Positions 45,771 to 54,754 of a stretch of 64,000 bases of DNA are shown in pieces; position 1 is the first letter of the stretch; every line of letters begins with the position of its first letter. A program made the position numbers and the translations under genes. The notes beneath the pieces are model-generated. The model was given only the letters and a program-made list of their open reading frames with translations. It had not been told where the DNA came from and did no database searches. This DNA comes from an uncultured Bacteroides sp. (lineage in GTDB: Bacteria > Bacteroidota > Bacteroidia > Bacteroidales > Bacteroidaceae). Location of the stretch: contig NZ_CAUCSQ010000009.1 of the NCBI RefSeq assembly GCF_958445495.1, positions 1 to 64,000 on the forward strand, read 5' to 3'.

Positions 45771-46165
45771 AGTAGGGGATTTGAAATAGTCTTTATTTTG
45801 ACTGGGAAGGAAATAATAGTTTCTGTTTTTAATAAATGATATTCTTTTATAGGTTTGTATTTTGAGAGGGAAAGATTTGAAATAATCCTTGTTCTTTGAC
45901 AGGGAGGAAATAATAGTTTTTGTTTTATAGATGATATTTTTTTATGGGCTTGCATTTTGAGAGTGGAAGATTTGAAATAATTCTTGTTCCCCTGACAGGG
46001 AAAATGATTTGCAGTTTATTCAATAGTATTCTTTTATAAGTTTACATTCAAAAATAGAGTAGGGGACTTGAAATAGCTCTTATTTCCTAATGGGAAAAGT
46101 GATGAAGTGATGATTTGCGGTTTATTAATGGTGTTCTTTTATAATCTCATAGATTATAGGTTTTT
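45770..46165. repeat. Four tandem 95-96 bp repeats
   Basis: The word TTGAAATA recurs at 45781, 45877, 45972 and, as TTGAAATA(G), at 46068: steps of 96, 95 and 96 bases. Between them each copy keeps a GGGA(A/G)GGAAATAATAGTTT-like block and a TTCTTTTATAGGTTT-like block. The first two copies are closest, the last two more decayed. AT-rich, no stable frame on the + strand; on the minus strand the first two copies read as two similar 32-residue units (YKPIKEYHLLKTE and its partner). Confidence 0.75.
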
Positions 46166-46523
46166 AAATTGGGAAGTTGACTTTTCGGACTATTCTTTTG
46201 TTTTTTTACGGAGCGAATGATATGGGAGATGAAAAGGGGATGAAGGGAATAAAAAATGTTAGCCAGTAAACAAAATCTCTTTTTTTCTTGCTATTCTCTG
46301 GGATTCTTATTATATTTGTGATACTAAAATATTAGCCGTATCGACTGGATCGGGAAACTCTTCAAATTAATCTGATATACCGAGAAAGCTTCAGTCTTCA
46401 ATGGCGGGCCGCATCCTTCGGGATAGCTTTTTAGCCGGCGGATTACAAAGGAGACGGGCACTCAAATCTTGTTCTATCAGAGTTTCATCACATCGTCGGT
46501 ACGGCTTTTTTATATATTCTTCT
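46166..46523. other. Intergenic stretch before the EFR1-type gene
   Basis: About 360 bases with no gene I can support. It is AT-rich to about 46330, then normal. A TATATTTG box at 46312-46319 fits a -7 promoter element and would serve the downstream flavodoxin-ferredoxin gene with a leader of about 200 bases. Confidence 0.4.
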
Positions 46524-47285
46524 ATGATATTTTATTTCTCAGGTACAGGCAATTCCAGATGGATTGCAAATCAACTTTCCAAAGGGCAGAAAGAAGAGCT
46601 GGTCTTTATCCCCGATGCGTTGAAAAACGGAACGACCGAGTTCCATTTGCGTGAAGACGAGAAGATAGGTTTCGTATTTCCCGTTTATTCATGGGCTCCT
46701 CCTGAAATCGTGCTGCACTTTATCCGCCGGTTATCTCTGAAGGCTTATCAAGGGCAATATTTGTTCTTCGTCTGTTCCTGCGGGGATGATACCGGACTTA
46801 CCCGGCAAGTTTTGGAAAAAGCGCTGAAAGGCAGAGGATGGCAATGCCATGCCGGCTTTTCCGTGTGCATGCCCAATAACTACGTATTGCTTCCCGGTTT
46901 TGATGTGGACGATAAGGAGCTGGAGAAGAAGAAACTGGCGGACACCGTTCCGCTTCTCGATACAATCAATGGATGGATAAGCGGGAAGGAATGCAGGTTT
47001 GCCTGCCATGAGGGGAGTTTTCCTTTTATTAAGACAAGGATTATCAATCCTTTATTCAACCGTTTCCAGATGTCTCCTAAACATTTTCATGTGACCGATG
47101 CCTGTATTTCTTGCAGGCGTTGTGAGAAGAGCTGTCCGATGGGCAACATAACGATGGAACAGGAGAGGCCCGTTTGGGGAACCGATTGCACCTCTTGTCT
47201 GGCATGCTACCATGTTTGTCCGCAACAAGCGGTGCAGTACGGAAAGAAGACGAAGGGTAAGGGACAATATTTCAACCCCGGATGA
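46524..47285 (+). CDS. EFR1-family flavodoxin/ferredoxin protein
   Basis: 253 aa from ATG 46524. The N-terminal flavodoxin-like domain starts IFYFSGTGNSRWIANQL (FMN phosphate loop) with FPVYSWAPPEIV and FVCSCGDDTG; the C-terminal part has two [4Fe-4S] motifs, CISCRRCEKSCPMGNI and CTSCLACYHVCPQQAV. A soluble electron carrier of anaerobes; partner unknown. It ends 3 bases before the convergent xpt stop. An upstream ATG (46401) adds 41 residues ahead of the flavodoxin fold and is not used. Confidence 0.9.
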   Translation: MIFYFSGTGNSRWIANQLSKGQKEELVFIPDALKNGTTEFHLREDEKIGFVFPVYSWAPPEIVLHFIRRLSLKAYQGQYLFFVCSCGDDTGLTRQVLEKALKGRGWQCHAGFSVCMPNNYVLLPGFDVDDKELEKKKLADTVPLLDTINGWISGKECRFACHEGSFPFIKTRIINPLFNRFQMSPKHFHVTDACISCRRCEKSCPMGNITMEQERPVWGTDCTSCLACYHVCPQQAVQYGKKTKGKGQYFNPG

Positions 47286-47288
47286 AAG

Positions 47289-47861
47289 TTACCTGTCTTT
47301 GATTTTGATGCAACAGTTTGACAAGTCTTCAATGATAGCCAAGCTTTCTACCCTGACACCCTGTTCCTCCAATACCTTTCGGCCGTTTTGAAAGGCTTTC
47401 TCGATGATGAACCCCATTCCCACCAGGTTGGCTCCGGACTGTTTGATAAGGTCGAGGATACCCAGCGCGGCATTTCCGTATGCGAGGAAATCGTCCACAA
47501 AGAGAATGTTGTCTTCGGGAGTGAGAAAATCCGCGCTGATGACGACTTCATAGTCGCGGTCTTTGGTGAATGAGTGTACGGTGGTGCTTAATGCGTTCTG
47601 TATGGTCTTGGGCGATTTCTTCTTGGCGAAAACCACGGGCAAGTCCATCAGATAACCGGTCATGATGGCAGGAGCGATGCCGCTTGCCTCAATCGTCATG
47701 ATTTTGTTTACGTTGGTGGCTGCAAAACGGCGGACAAACTCGACTCCGATTGATTTCATTAAAACGGGGTCCATTTGGTGGTTGATAAAACTGTCTACCT
47801 TGAGGATACCTCCTTCGTAGCATTTTCCGTCTTGCAAGATTCTTTGTTTAAGCAGTTGCAT
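47289..47861 (-). CDS. xpt: Xanthine phosphoribosyltransferase
   Basis: 190 aa. LLKQRILQDGKCYEGGILKVDSFINHQMDP at the N-terminus is the Xpt signature; the PRPP-binding loop is ILFVDDFLAYGNAALGI near residue 119. It salvages xanthine to XMP. The region upstream (47862-47977) holds a 14-bp inverted repeat but no recognisable purine riboswitch. Confidence 0.95.
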   Translation of the reverse strand: MQLLKQRILQDGKCYEGGILKVDSFINHQMDPVLMKSIGVEFVRRFAATNVNKIMTIEASGIAPAIMTGYLMDLPVVFAKKKSPKTIQNALSTTVHSFTKDRDYEVVISADFLTPEDNILFVDDFLAYGNAALGILDLIKQSGANLVGMGFIIEKAFQNGRKVLEEQGVRVESLAIIEDLSNCCIKIKDR

Positions 47862-47887
47862 ATATAACCAGTGTGTTGATTTGACAA

Positions 47888-47942
47888 TGTGCTGATATCC
47901 CTCTCCGCATGATGAAGAAGCGAATTGCGGGATATCAGCACA
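47888..47942. repeat. 14-bp perfect inverted repeat between paaK and xpt
   Basis: TGTGCTGATATCCC (47888-47901) and GGGATATCAGCACA (47929-47942) are exact reverse complements around a 27-base loop. Inside, CCGCA (47905-47909) can pair with TGCGG (47926-47930) as an alternative fold. No U-run follows on the minus strand, so it is not a standard terminator; it could cut or pause the paaK transcript or act on xpt. Confidence 0.75.
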
Positions 47943-47977
47943 ATGAATAATTAAAAAATATCCGTGTGTTTAAAAAA

Positions 47978-49285
47978 CTATTTGTTGTCTCTTAAATCTT
48001 TTACCCGGACGGCTTTTCCTTCACTTTGCGGGAGCGAACCTTTTTTTACCAGTTTTACTTTCGGCGTCACCAGGATTTCGTCTTTTAACTGACGGGTGAT
48101 GTCTTTGCGGATTTTCTCCAGTTCGATGTAGTTGTCTGTAGACAAATCGCTTAATTCCACTTCGACAATCATTTCGTCCTGGTTGTTAGCAGTCTCCAAA
48201 GTAATCAGGTAGTTGCTGCCCAATTCGGGGAACTGGACCAGAATCTTCTCCACCTGCATCGGGAAGATATTGACACCTTTGATGATGAACATGTCGTCGC
48301 TACGTCCTTTGATACGGTCTATACGGAGGTGGGTGCGGCCACACGGGCATTTTCCCGGAAGGATACGGGTCAAGTCGCGGGTACGGTAACGGATTAGGGG
48401 CATCATCTCCCGGTCGAGAGTTGTGAGCACCAGCTCGCCGATTTCTCCTTCGGGAACGGGTTCACAGGTTTCGGGGTCGATAATCTCCACGAGGTAACAG
48501 TCTTCCCAGAAATGCATCCCGTTTTGCTCCAGGCATTCGAAAGCGACGCCAGGGCCGTTCATCTCCGTCATTCCGAAGCTGTTGTACGCTTTCACGCCCA
48601 GCATCCGCTCTATCTTGCGCCGCTGCTCGTCAGTGTGGGGTTCGGCCCCGATAACGAGTGTCTTGAGGGTCGTTCCCCTAGGGTCGAGCCCTTCCTCTTG
48701 GAAAACTTCCGCAAGGCGGATGGCATAGCTGGGGATAGCGTGCAAGGCGGTAGTCTTGAAATCATTGATGAACTTTATCTGGCGTTTGCTGTTGCCGGCT
48801 GCGGCGGGGACTGTCAGGCAGCCCAGCCGTTCCGCGCCGTACTGGAATCCCAGTCCGCCCGTGAACATGCCGTATCCGGAGCTGTTCTGGAAAACGTCGG
48901 TCTTGCGGATACCTACGGTGTACAGGCAGCGCGCCACCAGGTTTGCCCAGGAATCCAAGTCATGTTGCGAATGAACGATGACGGTCGGGTTTCCTGTCGT
49001 ACCGCTGGAGGAATGGATGCGCACCCCTTCATTCTTCATGTCGCCCGCCACTAGCCCGAAGGGGTAGTTAGCCCGCATGTCGGCTTTGGTGGTGAAGGGG
49101 ATTTTGCGGATATCGTCTAAAGTCTGTATGCTGTCGGCGGTGATGTTGTGTTCGCTGAACACCTTTTTATAATAAGGTGAGTTCGCCGCTATATGGATTG
49201 TTTTTTTGAGTCGTTGAAGCTGCAGCTCCTGCAACTTCTCACGGCTCATGGTTTCTATTTCTTCTTCCCAATATTGTGTATTCAT
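47978..49285 (-). CDS. paaK: Phenylacetate-CoA ligase (AMP-forming)
   Basis: 435 aa. The adenylate-forming motif HSSSGTTGNPTVIVHS is near residue 92, YNSFGMTEMNGPGVAFEC near 237 and the C-terminal FPMQVEKIL/DLRDNK domain is complete. It activates phenylacetate (or indole-acetate) to the CoA ester, or runs in reverse to make ATP from arylacetyl-CoA. It follows iorA and iorB in one minus-strand operon (12-base gap), linking aryl-pyruvate and aryl-acetate metabolism. Confidence 0.95.
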   Translation of the reverse strand: MNTQYWEEEIETMSREKLQELQLQRLKKTIHIAANSPYYKKVFSEHNITADSIQTLDDIRKIPFTTKADMRANYPFGLVAGDMKNEGVRIHSSSGTTGNPTVIVHSQHDLDSWANLVARCLYTVGIRKTDVFQNSSGYGMFTGGLGFQYGAERLGCLTVPAAAGNSKRQIKFINDFKTTALHAIPSYAIRLAEVFQEEGLDPRGTTLKTLVIGAEPHTDEQRRKIERMLGVKAYNSFGMTEMNGPGVAFECLEQNGMHFWEDCYLVEIIDPETCEPVPEGEIGELVLTTLDREMMPLIRYRTRDLTRILPGKCPCGRTHLRIDRIKGRSDDMFIIKGVNIFPMQVEKILVQFPELGSNYLITLETANNQDEMIVEVELSDLSTDNYIELEKIRKDITRQLKDEILVTPKVKLVKKGSLPQSEGKAVRVKDLRDNK

Positions 49286-49297
49286 GACAAATGATAA

Positions 49298-49882
49298 TTA
49301 TTGCATTCGTTTTTCCGCTATTTCTTTGCCGGCGGCCAATGCTTTAAGGTTCATTTCCACTATCGCTTCTCCCTTTCTCTGGAAAATCTCACGGATACTG
49401 TCCTGTACTTTCATATAGTCGATTCCCAGAAATGGAATAGTCGCTCCCAGCAGGACGATGTTCGCAACCCGTGCGGAACCTGTCTCTCTGGCTACCTTGT
49501 CAACGTTCAGCACGATTTTGTGGGGCAGCTTGTCGATTTCTTCCATGACTTTCTCCTTGTCCGGATAGTTGGGGATGTTGACAAACGGGGTCTCATTGGT
49601 TACCAGCCAGCCTTCCGGGCTGAGGTAGGGGAGATAACGCAGCCCTTCCATAGGTTCCAGTGAGATGATGAGGTCGCATTTTCCGGACGGTATCAGGTCC
49701 GAAGCGATGGGACGGTCACTGATACGGAGGTTTGACTGCACGTCTCCCCCGCGCTGGCTCATTCCGTGCACTTCTGCCTGCTTCATGTAAAGCCCTTCTT
49801 TCAGAGCGGCTTTACCGATTACTGTGGCGATGGACAAGATACCCTGCCCACCTACTCCTGATAATATAATGTCTTTTTTCAT
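49298..49882 (-). CDS. iorB: Indolepyruvate oxidoreductase subunit beta
   Basis: 194 aa, pyruvate ferredoxin oxidoreductase gamma-type domain: LSGVGGQGILSIATVIGKAAL at the N-terminus, EVHGMSQRGGDVQSNLRIS near 38. Works with IorA to oxidise aryl-pyruvates to aryl-acetyl-CoA. Three bases separate it from iorA. Confidence 0.94.
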   Translation of the reverse strand: MKKDIILSGVGGQGILSIATVIGKAALKEGLYMKQAEVHGMSQRGGDVQSNLRISDRPIASDLIPSGKCDLIISLEPMEGLRYLPYLSPEGWLVTNETPFVNIPNYPDKEKVMEEIDKLPHKIVLNVDKVARETGSARVANIVLLGATIPFLGIDYMKVQDSIREIFQRKGEAIVEMNLKALAAGKEIAEKRMQ

Positions 49883-49885
49883 GGT

Positions 49886-51478
49886 CTACTTGCTTCTTTT
49901 TTTACGTGCTAATGTCTGAATACATTCTCTGCGCGGAATAATGACGGATACGCCGCGGTATTCGATTTCCTCGCGTATGATTTGCTTCATTTCTTCGTAA
50001 TTCTTTTTCAGCGGGGTAACGACGCGGATATGTTCGGGAGCCACTCCCAAGCCCGTGCAGATAGCTTCCAGGCGTCCTGTTCCGGCAGAATCCTGCCCGC
50101 CGGTCATTGCGGTCGTTTCGTTGTCGGAGATTACAATGGTTACGTTGGCGTTCTCATTCACGCAGTCCAATAAGCCTGTCATTCCGGAATGGGTGAATGT
50201 GGAGTCGCCGATTACGGCTACGGCGGGGAAAAGCCCTCCGTCGGCGGCGCCTTTCGCCATAGTGACGGAAGCCCCCATGTCCACGCACGAATGGATGGCG
50301 TTAAACGGGGCGTTGGCTCCCAATGTGTAACATCCTATGTCGCTGAATACCTTGTGAGAGGGATATTCTTCCTTGAGCACTTCGGTCAGTGTCGTGTACA
50401 TGTCGCGGTGTCCGCAGCCTTCGCAAAGTGCGGGCGGGCGCATCTCCACAACCGGGGGAACGCTGAACTCCGACAGGTTTTCTTTTCCTACCGCGCGCGC
50501 TACGGAATCCGGGTTCAGCTCCCCGTCTTGCGACAGCGTGCCGTCCAGGCGTCCTTTTATTTTAATCCCGATTCCCAGATAACCTTTCAGTTGTTTTTCC
50601 ACAAAAGGCTGCCCGTCTTCCAGGACGAGGATTTCTTCGCATGACTCGACCATCTGCAGGATTTGTTTCTTGGGCAACGGGTATTGCCCGATTTTGAGTA
50701 CGGGATATTCGCAACCTTCGGGATAGTTTTCCATCAGGTAGTTGTAGCCGATGCCGCAGGCGATGATTCCTAGTTTCCTGTTCGGCCCGTCCGTATATTT
50801 ATTGTAGGGCGATTCTTCGGAGGCTTTGATGAACTCTTCCTGGCGGTTGAGCAACGCTTTGTAACGCTTGCGGGCGTTTCCCGGCAACAGGATGAACTGG
50901 CGGGAGTCGTCGCTGAAAGACAGGCCGTTTTGCGGTTTCTGCTCTTTGCGTTCCACACCGGAACGGGAATGCGCCAGTCGGGTCACCATGCGCATCAGGA
51001 TAGGCTCGCCCGTCTTTTCCGAGAATTCGAACCCGCTATATACCATGTCATATGCCTCCTGCTGGTTGCTGGGCTCGTACATCGGGATGAGGGAGAAATC
51101 TCCGTAAAAACGGCTGTCCTGTTCATTTTGGGAGGAATGCATGCTGGGGTCGTCCGCCGCTACCACGATTAGCCCGCCTTTTACACCTGTGATGGCGGAG
51201 TTGACGAAACAGTCGGCGGCTACGTTCATACCTACATGTTTCATACAGACCAATGCCCGTTTGCCGACGAAGGACATGCCTAACGCGGCTTCCATAGCTG
51301 TTTTCTCGTTAGTGCACCAACGGCTGTGTATATTCCTTTCCGCCGTAACGGGCGCCATCTGGATATATTCCGTAATCTCTGTTGAAGGAGTGCCGGGATA
51401 GGCGTAGACGCCTGAGAGTCCGGCATCCAGTGCAGCTTGTGCAATGGCTTCGTCGCCAAGTAAGAGTTGCTTGCTCAT
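49886..51478 (-). CDS. iorA: Indolepyruvate oxidoreductase subunit alpha
   Basis: 530 aa. N-terminal pyrimidine-binding domain (GVYAYPGTPSTEITEYIQ), TPP-binding domain with PALCEGCGHRDMYTTL near residue 350 and VIGDSTFTHSGMTGLLDCVNENANVTIVISDN near 423. Classical archaeal IorA carries a C-terminal 2x[4Fe-4S] ferredoxin domain; here the protein stops after IIPRRECIQTLARKKRSK with no Cys clusters, so electrons must leave another way. This may be the usual Bacteroides form. Confidence 0.93.
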   Translation of the reverse strand: MSKQLLLGDEAIAQAALDAGLSGVYAYPGTPSTEITEYIQMAPVTAERNIHSRWCTNEKTAMEAALGMSFVGKRALVCMKHVGMNVAADCFVNSAITGVKGGLIVVAADDPSMHSSQNEQDSRFYGDFSLIPMYEPSNQQEAYDMVYSGFEFSEKTGEPILMRMVTRLAHSRSGVERKEQKPQNGLSFSDDSRQFILLPGNARKRYKALLNRQEEFIKASEESPYNKYTDGPNRKLGIIACGIGYNYLMENYPEGCEYPVLKIGQYPLPKKQILQMVESCEEILVLEDGQPFVEKQLKGYLGIGIKIKGRLDGTLSQDGELNPDSVARAVGKENLSEFSVPPVVEMRPPALCEGCGHRDMYTTLTEVLKEEYPSHKVFSDIGCYTLGANAPFNAIHSCVDMGASVTMAKGAADGGLFPAVAVIGDSTFTHSGMTGLLDCVNENANVTIVISDNETTAMTGGQDSAGTGRLEAICTGLGVAPEHIRVVTPLKKNYEEMKQIIREEIEYRGVSVIIPRRECIQTLARKKRSK

Positions 51479-51523
51479 ATATTTCTTTTATTAGTGTTGC
51501 TCACAGTTTGTTAATCTATCGGA

Positions 51524-51531
51524 CAAAGATA
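51524..51531 (-). promoter_or_regulatory. -7 box of the iorA-iorB-paaK operon
   Basis: On the minus strand this reads TATCTTTG, an exact TAnnTTTG, 46 bases before the iorA start. No clear -33 element. Confidence 0.6.
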
Positions 51532-51558
51532 GTTTTTTCGGTTCATTTTATCACAGAT

Positions 51559-52590
51559 TTACTTGAAAATCTTTCTTTCATTCAGCGCTTTCCAATATTT
51601 TCTTGCATTTGCCATGTGGTCGGCATAGTTGGAGGCGAAATTATGAGTGCCGGAGAAGTCTTCTTTGGCGCACATGTAAATATAATGATGCCTGGTATAG
51701 TTCAGTACGCTGTCTATCCCTTTTTTGGTAGGGATGCGGATGGGGCCCGGCGGCAGTCCGGCGTTTATATAGGTATTATAGGGCGACTCGGTTTTCAGGT
51801 GCTCGTTGGTGATGCGGCGCAGGCCGAAATCCTGCAGGGCGAACTTCACGGTCGGGTCCGCCTGTAAAGGCATGCCTTTGTGCAGGCGGTTGATATACAG
51901 CCCGGCTACCATCGGCTTTTCTTCGTTGTTGTTGGTCTCTTCTTCAACGATGGAGGCAAGCGTGCACACCTCTTCCGGAGTCATTCCGATGGCGGCGGCT
52001 TGCGCAAGGCGTTCTTTGTTCCAGAAACGCTTGTGTTCCGTCTGCATGCGGCGGAAGAAATCCTCTGCGCTTATATCCCAATACACCTGGTAAGTTTCGG
52101 GGATGAAAAGGCACGGAATAGTCATGCGGTTGTAGCCCATTCTTTTCTGGAAGGTGGAATCGAACAGTTGGCGGGCTATCTCTGCCGAATCTATCATGAG
52201 CTGCCTGCCCACATTCCGCGCCAGGTTTCCTAACGTCCTGACACTTCCAATCGTGAGGTTCATGGGTTCCTGGTAACCTCTGGAAAGGCGGCTGTACACA
52301 TGATATACGTCGTCGTCCGGGTGGATTGCGTAGCGTCCGGTATGTATGTTCCTGCCGAGTTCTTTGTACTTCGCCATCCAACGGAATCCGGCAAACCGGT
52401 TGACATGTCCCGACTTTTTCACTTTGTCGCAGATGGAATCGGCGGTATCGTCACGGTCTACATATATATATACGGTTTTAGGCGGATGGAATTGCGGGGC
52501 GAACAGGCAGTAATAGATGACTCCTCCCGTGGCGGCGCAAAGAAAGAACATGACGCCCAGAACTGATAATAAAATCTTTTTCTTTTTCAT
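51559..52590 (-). CDS. mltG: Endolytic transglycosylase MltG
   Basis: 343 aa from the ATG at 52590 (an ATG five codons upstream, 52605, is the alternative). One N-terminal membrane helix (ILLSVLGVMFFLCAATGGVIYY), LysM-like region, and the YceG/MltG block LASIVEEETNNNEEKPMVAGLYINRLHKGMPLQADPTVKFAL with the catalytic Glu near residue 215, then YNTYINAGLPPGPI. It cuts nascent glycan strands and sets their length. Confidence 0.95.
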   Translation of the reverse strand: MKKKKILLSVLGVMFFLCAATGGVIYYCLFAPQFHPPKTVYIYVDRDDTADSICDKVKKSGHVNRFAGFRWMAKYKELGRNIHTGRYAIHPDDDVYHVYSRLSRGYQEPMNLTIGSVRTLGNLARNVGRQLMIDSAEIARQLFDSTFQKRMGYNRMTIPCLFIPETYQVYWDISAEDFFRRMQTEHKRFWNKERLAQAAAIGMTPEEVCTLASIVEEETNNNEEKPMVAGLYINRLHKGMPLQADPTVKFALQDFGLRRITNEHLKTESPYNTYINAGLPPGPIRIPTKKGIDSVLNYTRHHYIYMCAKEDFSGTHNFASNYADHMANARKYWKALNERKIFK

Positions 52591-52616
52591 TTTTGAGACA
52601 TTCATTTTATCCGTGC

Positions 52617-52624
52617 CAAAGATA
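52617..52624 (-). promoter_or_regulatory. -7 box of mltG
   Basis: TATCTTTG on the minus strand matches TAnnTTTG. The -7 box ends 26 bases before the 52590 start and 11 bases before 52605, which favours the shorter form. Confidence 0.6.
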
Positions 52625-52769
52625 GGAAGAAATTCGGATAGGAGGAATTTCTTTCCGTGATGAATCTTTCCCTCCGCGGCGTTTTTCTCCTTTTACATTC
52701 CTGTACCGGTACGGAGGAAGGGACGCCGGAGGTTCCCGTGCGGTTTGCGGGAGAGCTACGGCGCCTCGG

Positions 52770-53648
52770 TTAATTCGGCCATTGGAAATAGTTCGCTTCC
52801 GCTTCTATTTTATTTTCTATTTCATCGGGCAGAAGGGCGAAGAAGTCCATGCCGGTGAGCTGTTCTATGCTGTCTACGGTGACTGCATACGTGGAAAGCG
52901 GCTCTACCGACTGTTTGTTGCCGAACAGGAAACCGATGGCGCGCATCGGCTTGGCAAAGGGGGAGAGGACTACTTTGAAAAATTGCCTGGGTATCGCCAC
53001 CTTGTTTTTCCCGATTGTTTTAGGGTGTTTTTCCAGTATGGGACCACATACGATGATGATGGCGCTGTCCGCTACGGCCCATTTCCTGATTTTCTCTTCA
53101 AGTTTTTTCCATCCTCTTCTGTTCAACTGTGGATGTTGCGGACACATATTGCTGAAATAGAATGACTCTTTCATGGCTGTCCGGCTCCATTTCATGTCTG
53201 CTGCCGGCGCCATGTGTCCCTTGTCGTATCCGGAACGCGCATAGTCCGTGTTGGCGGCGATGGGGCCTTTCGCCAACGGGTCGGCAATGAAACGGTCGCT
53301 TCTTTTCACTTTTCCTTTTGTCTCTTCCCGGGTCAGTTCGTAAGAGACCCAGTTGGGGAGTTTCAGGTCTTTGTTGTAAGAAACGGTATATCCGGTGTGG
53401 CGGATGATTTGCTCTTGCCGTGGAGTCAGCGATACGGGGATGTCCAGCTCTTTGCCGGACGGGACTGGGGCTGATACGGTTGTTGTTGGCTCCTCTTTTT
53501 TTATGCCGCCGGTTTGCCGGCAATACAGATAGATGCCGTAGAAAACGGGAATGAGCGCAATAAGGGCGATGATACATCCTAATTTATAACCGGAGCGCGG
53601 TTTCTTGGAGGATAATTTCTTTTTTTTGCCTTTTTTACTTCGATTCAT
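52770..53648 (-). CDS. DNA/RNA non-specific endonuclease (NucA family)
   Basis: 292 aa. N-terminal basic stretch and a membrane/signal helix (YKLGCIIALIALIPVFYGIYLYC), then a betabeta-alpha-metal nuclease domain: DKGHMAPAADMKWSRTAMKESFYFSNMCPQ near residue 142, where the His of the DRGH-type motif (here DKGH) and Asn of SNMCPQ form the active site. Probably periplasmic and membrane-anchored, degrading nucleic acids for nutrients. Alone on its strand, 164 bases from the mltG promoter box. Confidence 0.92.
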   Translation of the reverse strand: MNRSKKGKKKKLSSKKPRSGYKLGCIIALIALIPVFYGIYLYCRQTGGIKKEEPTTTVSAPVPSGKELDIPVSLTPRQEQIIRHTGYTVSYNKDLKLPNWVSYELTREETKGKVKRSDRFIADPLAKGPIAANTDYARSGYDKGHMAPAADMKWSRTAMKESFYFSNMCPQHPQLNRRGWKKLEEKIRKWAVADSAIIIVCGPILEKHPKTIGKNKVAIPRQFFKVVLSPFAKPMRAIGFLFGNKQSVEPLSTYAVTVDSIEQLTGMDFFALLPDEIENKIEAEANYFQWPN

Positions 53649-53763
53649 GGGTTTGCTTTTGTCTTAAACAGTCTAGGAAATAGGAATATAAAAGAGAAAA
53701 TAGAAGAATTGCGTGCCGGACCTCATCGGTATGATTGTTATGTACTGGTAGCGGTGTACCGTT

Positions 53764-54348
53764 TTACTCTTCTTTTTTTCTCATGCTGAATTCGCAACCG
53801 CAATATTGCTGGTTGTAGAAATTGTATTCTTTGATGATGGCGATGCGACGTTCGCTTAACCCGCCTTTGCGCCAGTTCTGTTCCCAGTAGGTGACGTCGG
53901 GATAGTGTGCCGCGGCATATCGCCCTGCCTCATTTATCTGCTCCAGGCTTTTCCAACGGCTGGAGGCAAGGGTGGTGGTGATTACGGAAAAGCCGTGTTC
54001 GTGTGCATAGCGGGCGGTTTCCAGCAAGCGGGCCTTGAAGCAGCGCAGGCAACGGCCTTCTCTTTCGGGTTCCTGTTCCATGCCTGCCATTTGGCATCGC
54101 CAGGCTTCGTGGTCATAGTCGGCGTCTATGATTTCCAATCCTAAAGATTGTGCGTAGCGCGTGCATTCGTCTTTTCTTATATGATATTCTTCCAATGGGT
54201 AAATATTGGGATTGCAATAGTAAATGACGGGGGTTATGCCGTGTTGCATCAGGCATTCGATAATGGCTGACGAACAGGGAGCGCAACAGGTATGAAGCAG
54301 AATCTTGTCGGCTCCTCCCGGAACTTCGAGTTGGAATTTCTTTTTCAT
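53764..54348 (-). CDS. queH: Epoxyqueuosine reductase QueH
   Basis: 194 aa. The conserved vicinal Cys pairs are visible: LLHTCCAPCSSA near residue 18, CLRCFKARLLETA near 98 and QQYCGCEFSM near the end, with YYCNPNIYPLEEYHIRK and TTTLASSRWKSLEQIN. These form the [4Fe-4S] and metal sites of QueH (DUF208), which reduces epoxyqueuosine to queuosine in tRNA. Length normal. Confidence 0.95.
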   Translation of the reverse strand: MKKKFQLEVPGGADKILLHTCCAPCSSAIIECLMQHGITPVIYYCNPNIYPLEEYHIRKDECTRYAQSLGLEIIDADYDHEAWRCQMAGMEQEPEREGRCLRCFKARLLETARYAHEHGFSVITTTLASSRWKSLEQINEAGRYAAAHYPDVTYWEQNWRKGGLSERRIAIIKEYNFYNQQYCGCEFSMRKKEE

Positions 54349-54528
54349 GCCGTAAAGTTAGCATATAATTTGCCATCTGGCTTAATGGTTTATAATTTAT
54401 TCAGAATAGATTTTTTGATGGCGGGAGAATGAACCTTGTCATATAAGCGCCGGCGGCCGGTTGCCGGCACTGACTGAAAGTTTATTCCTTCCCTTACCGG
54501 ATATTACCGTCCGCTATGAATCATTTGA

Positions 54529-54618
54529 TTCGTTCCACAGTTGTCAACCTTTCGTTCCATAACTGTTTCTCTTTCGTCCGACAGTTGTGGAACGGAAGGA
54601 CAACAGTTGTCGGACGAA
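54529..54618. repeat. 22-bp tandem repeats with palindromic ACAGTTGT core
   Basis: TTCGTTCC at 54529 and 54551 and TTCGTCCG at 54573 start three copies exactly 22 bases apart; two contain CACAGTTGT or GACAGTTGT, the middle one a changed core. An inverted copy (CAACAGTTGTCGGACGAA, 54601-54618) closes the array, so TCGTCCGAC and GTCGGACGA can pair. Lies in the 650-base gap after queH. Confidence 0.7.
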
Positions 54619-54754
54619 TAGAGTTATGTAATGCCGGCGGCAAATCTTTTAGGGGCGGGATATAAATGACGGTATATAAACAACAAGGGAGTGTGTCGAA
54701 GCTAAGATGAACACTCGGAACAGTTACAGATTCTAACTGATAAACATAAAAATA

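Noticed and set aside
47862..47977. Purine riboswitch ahead of xpt
   Set aside because: The purine aptamer core (paired stems with the conserved joining bases) is not visible; only a long simple inverted repeat.
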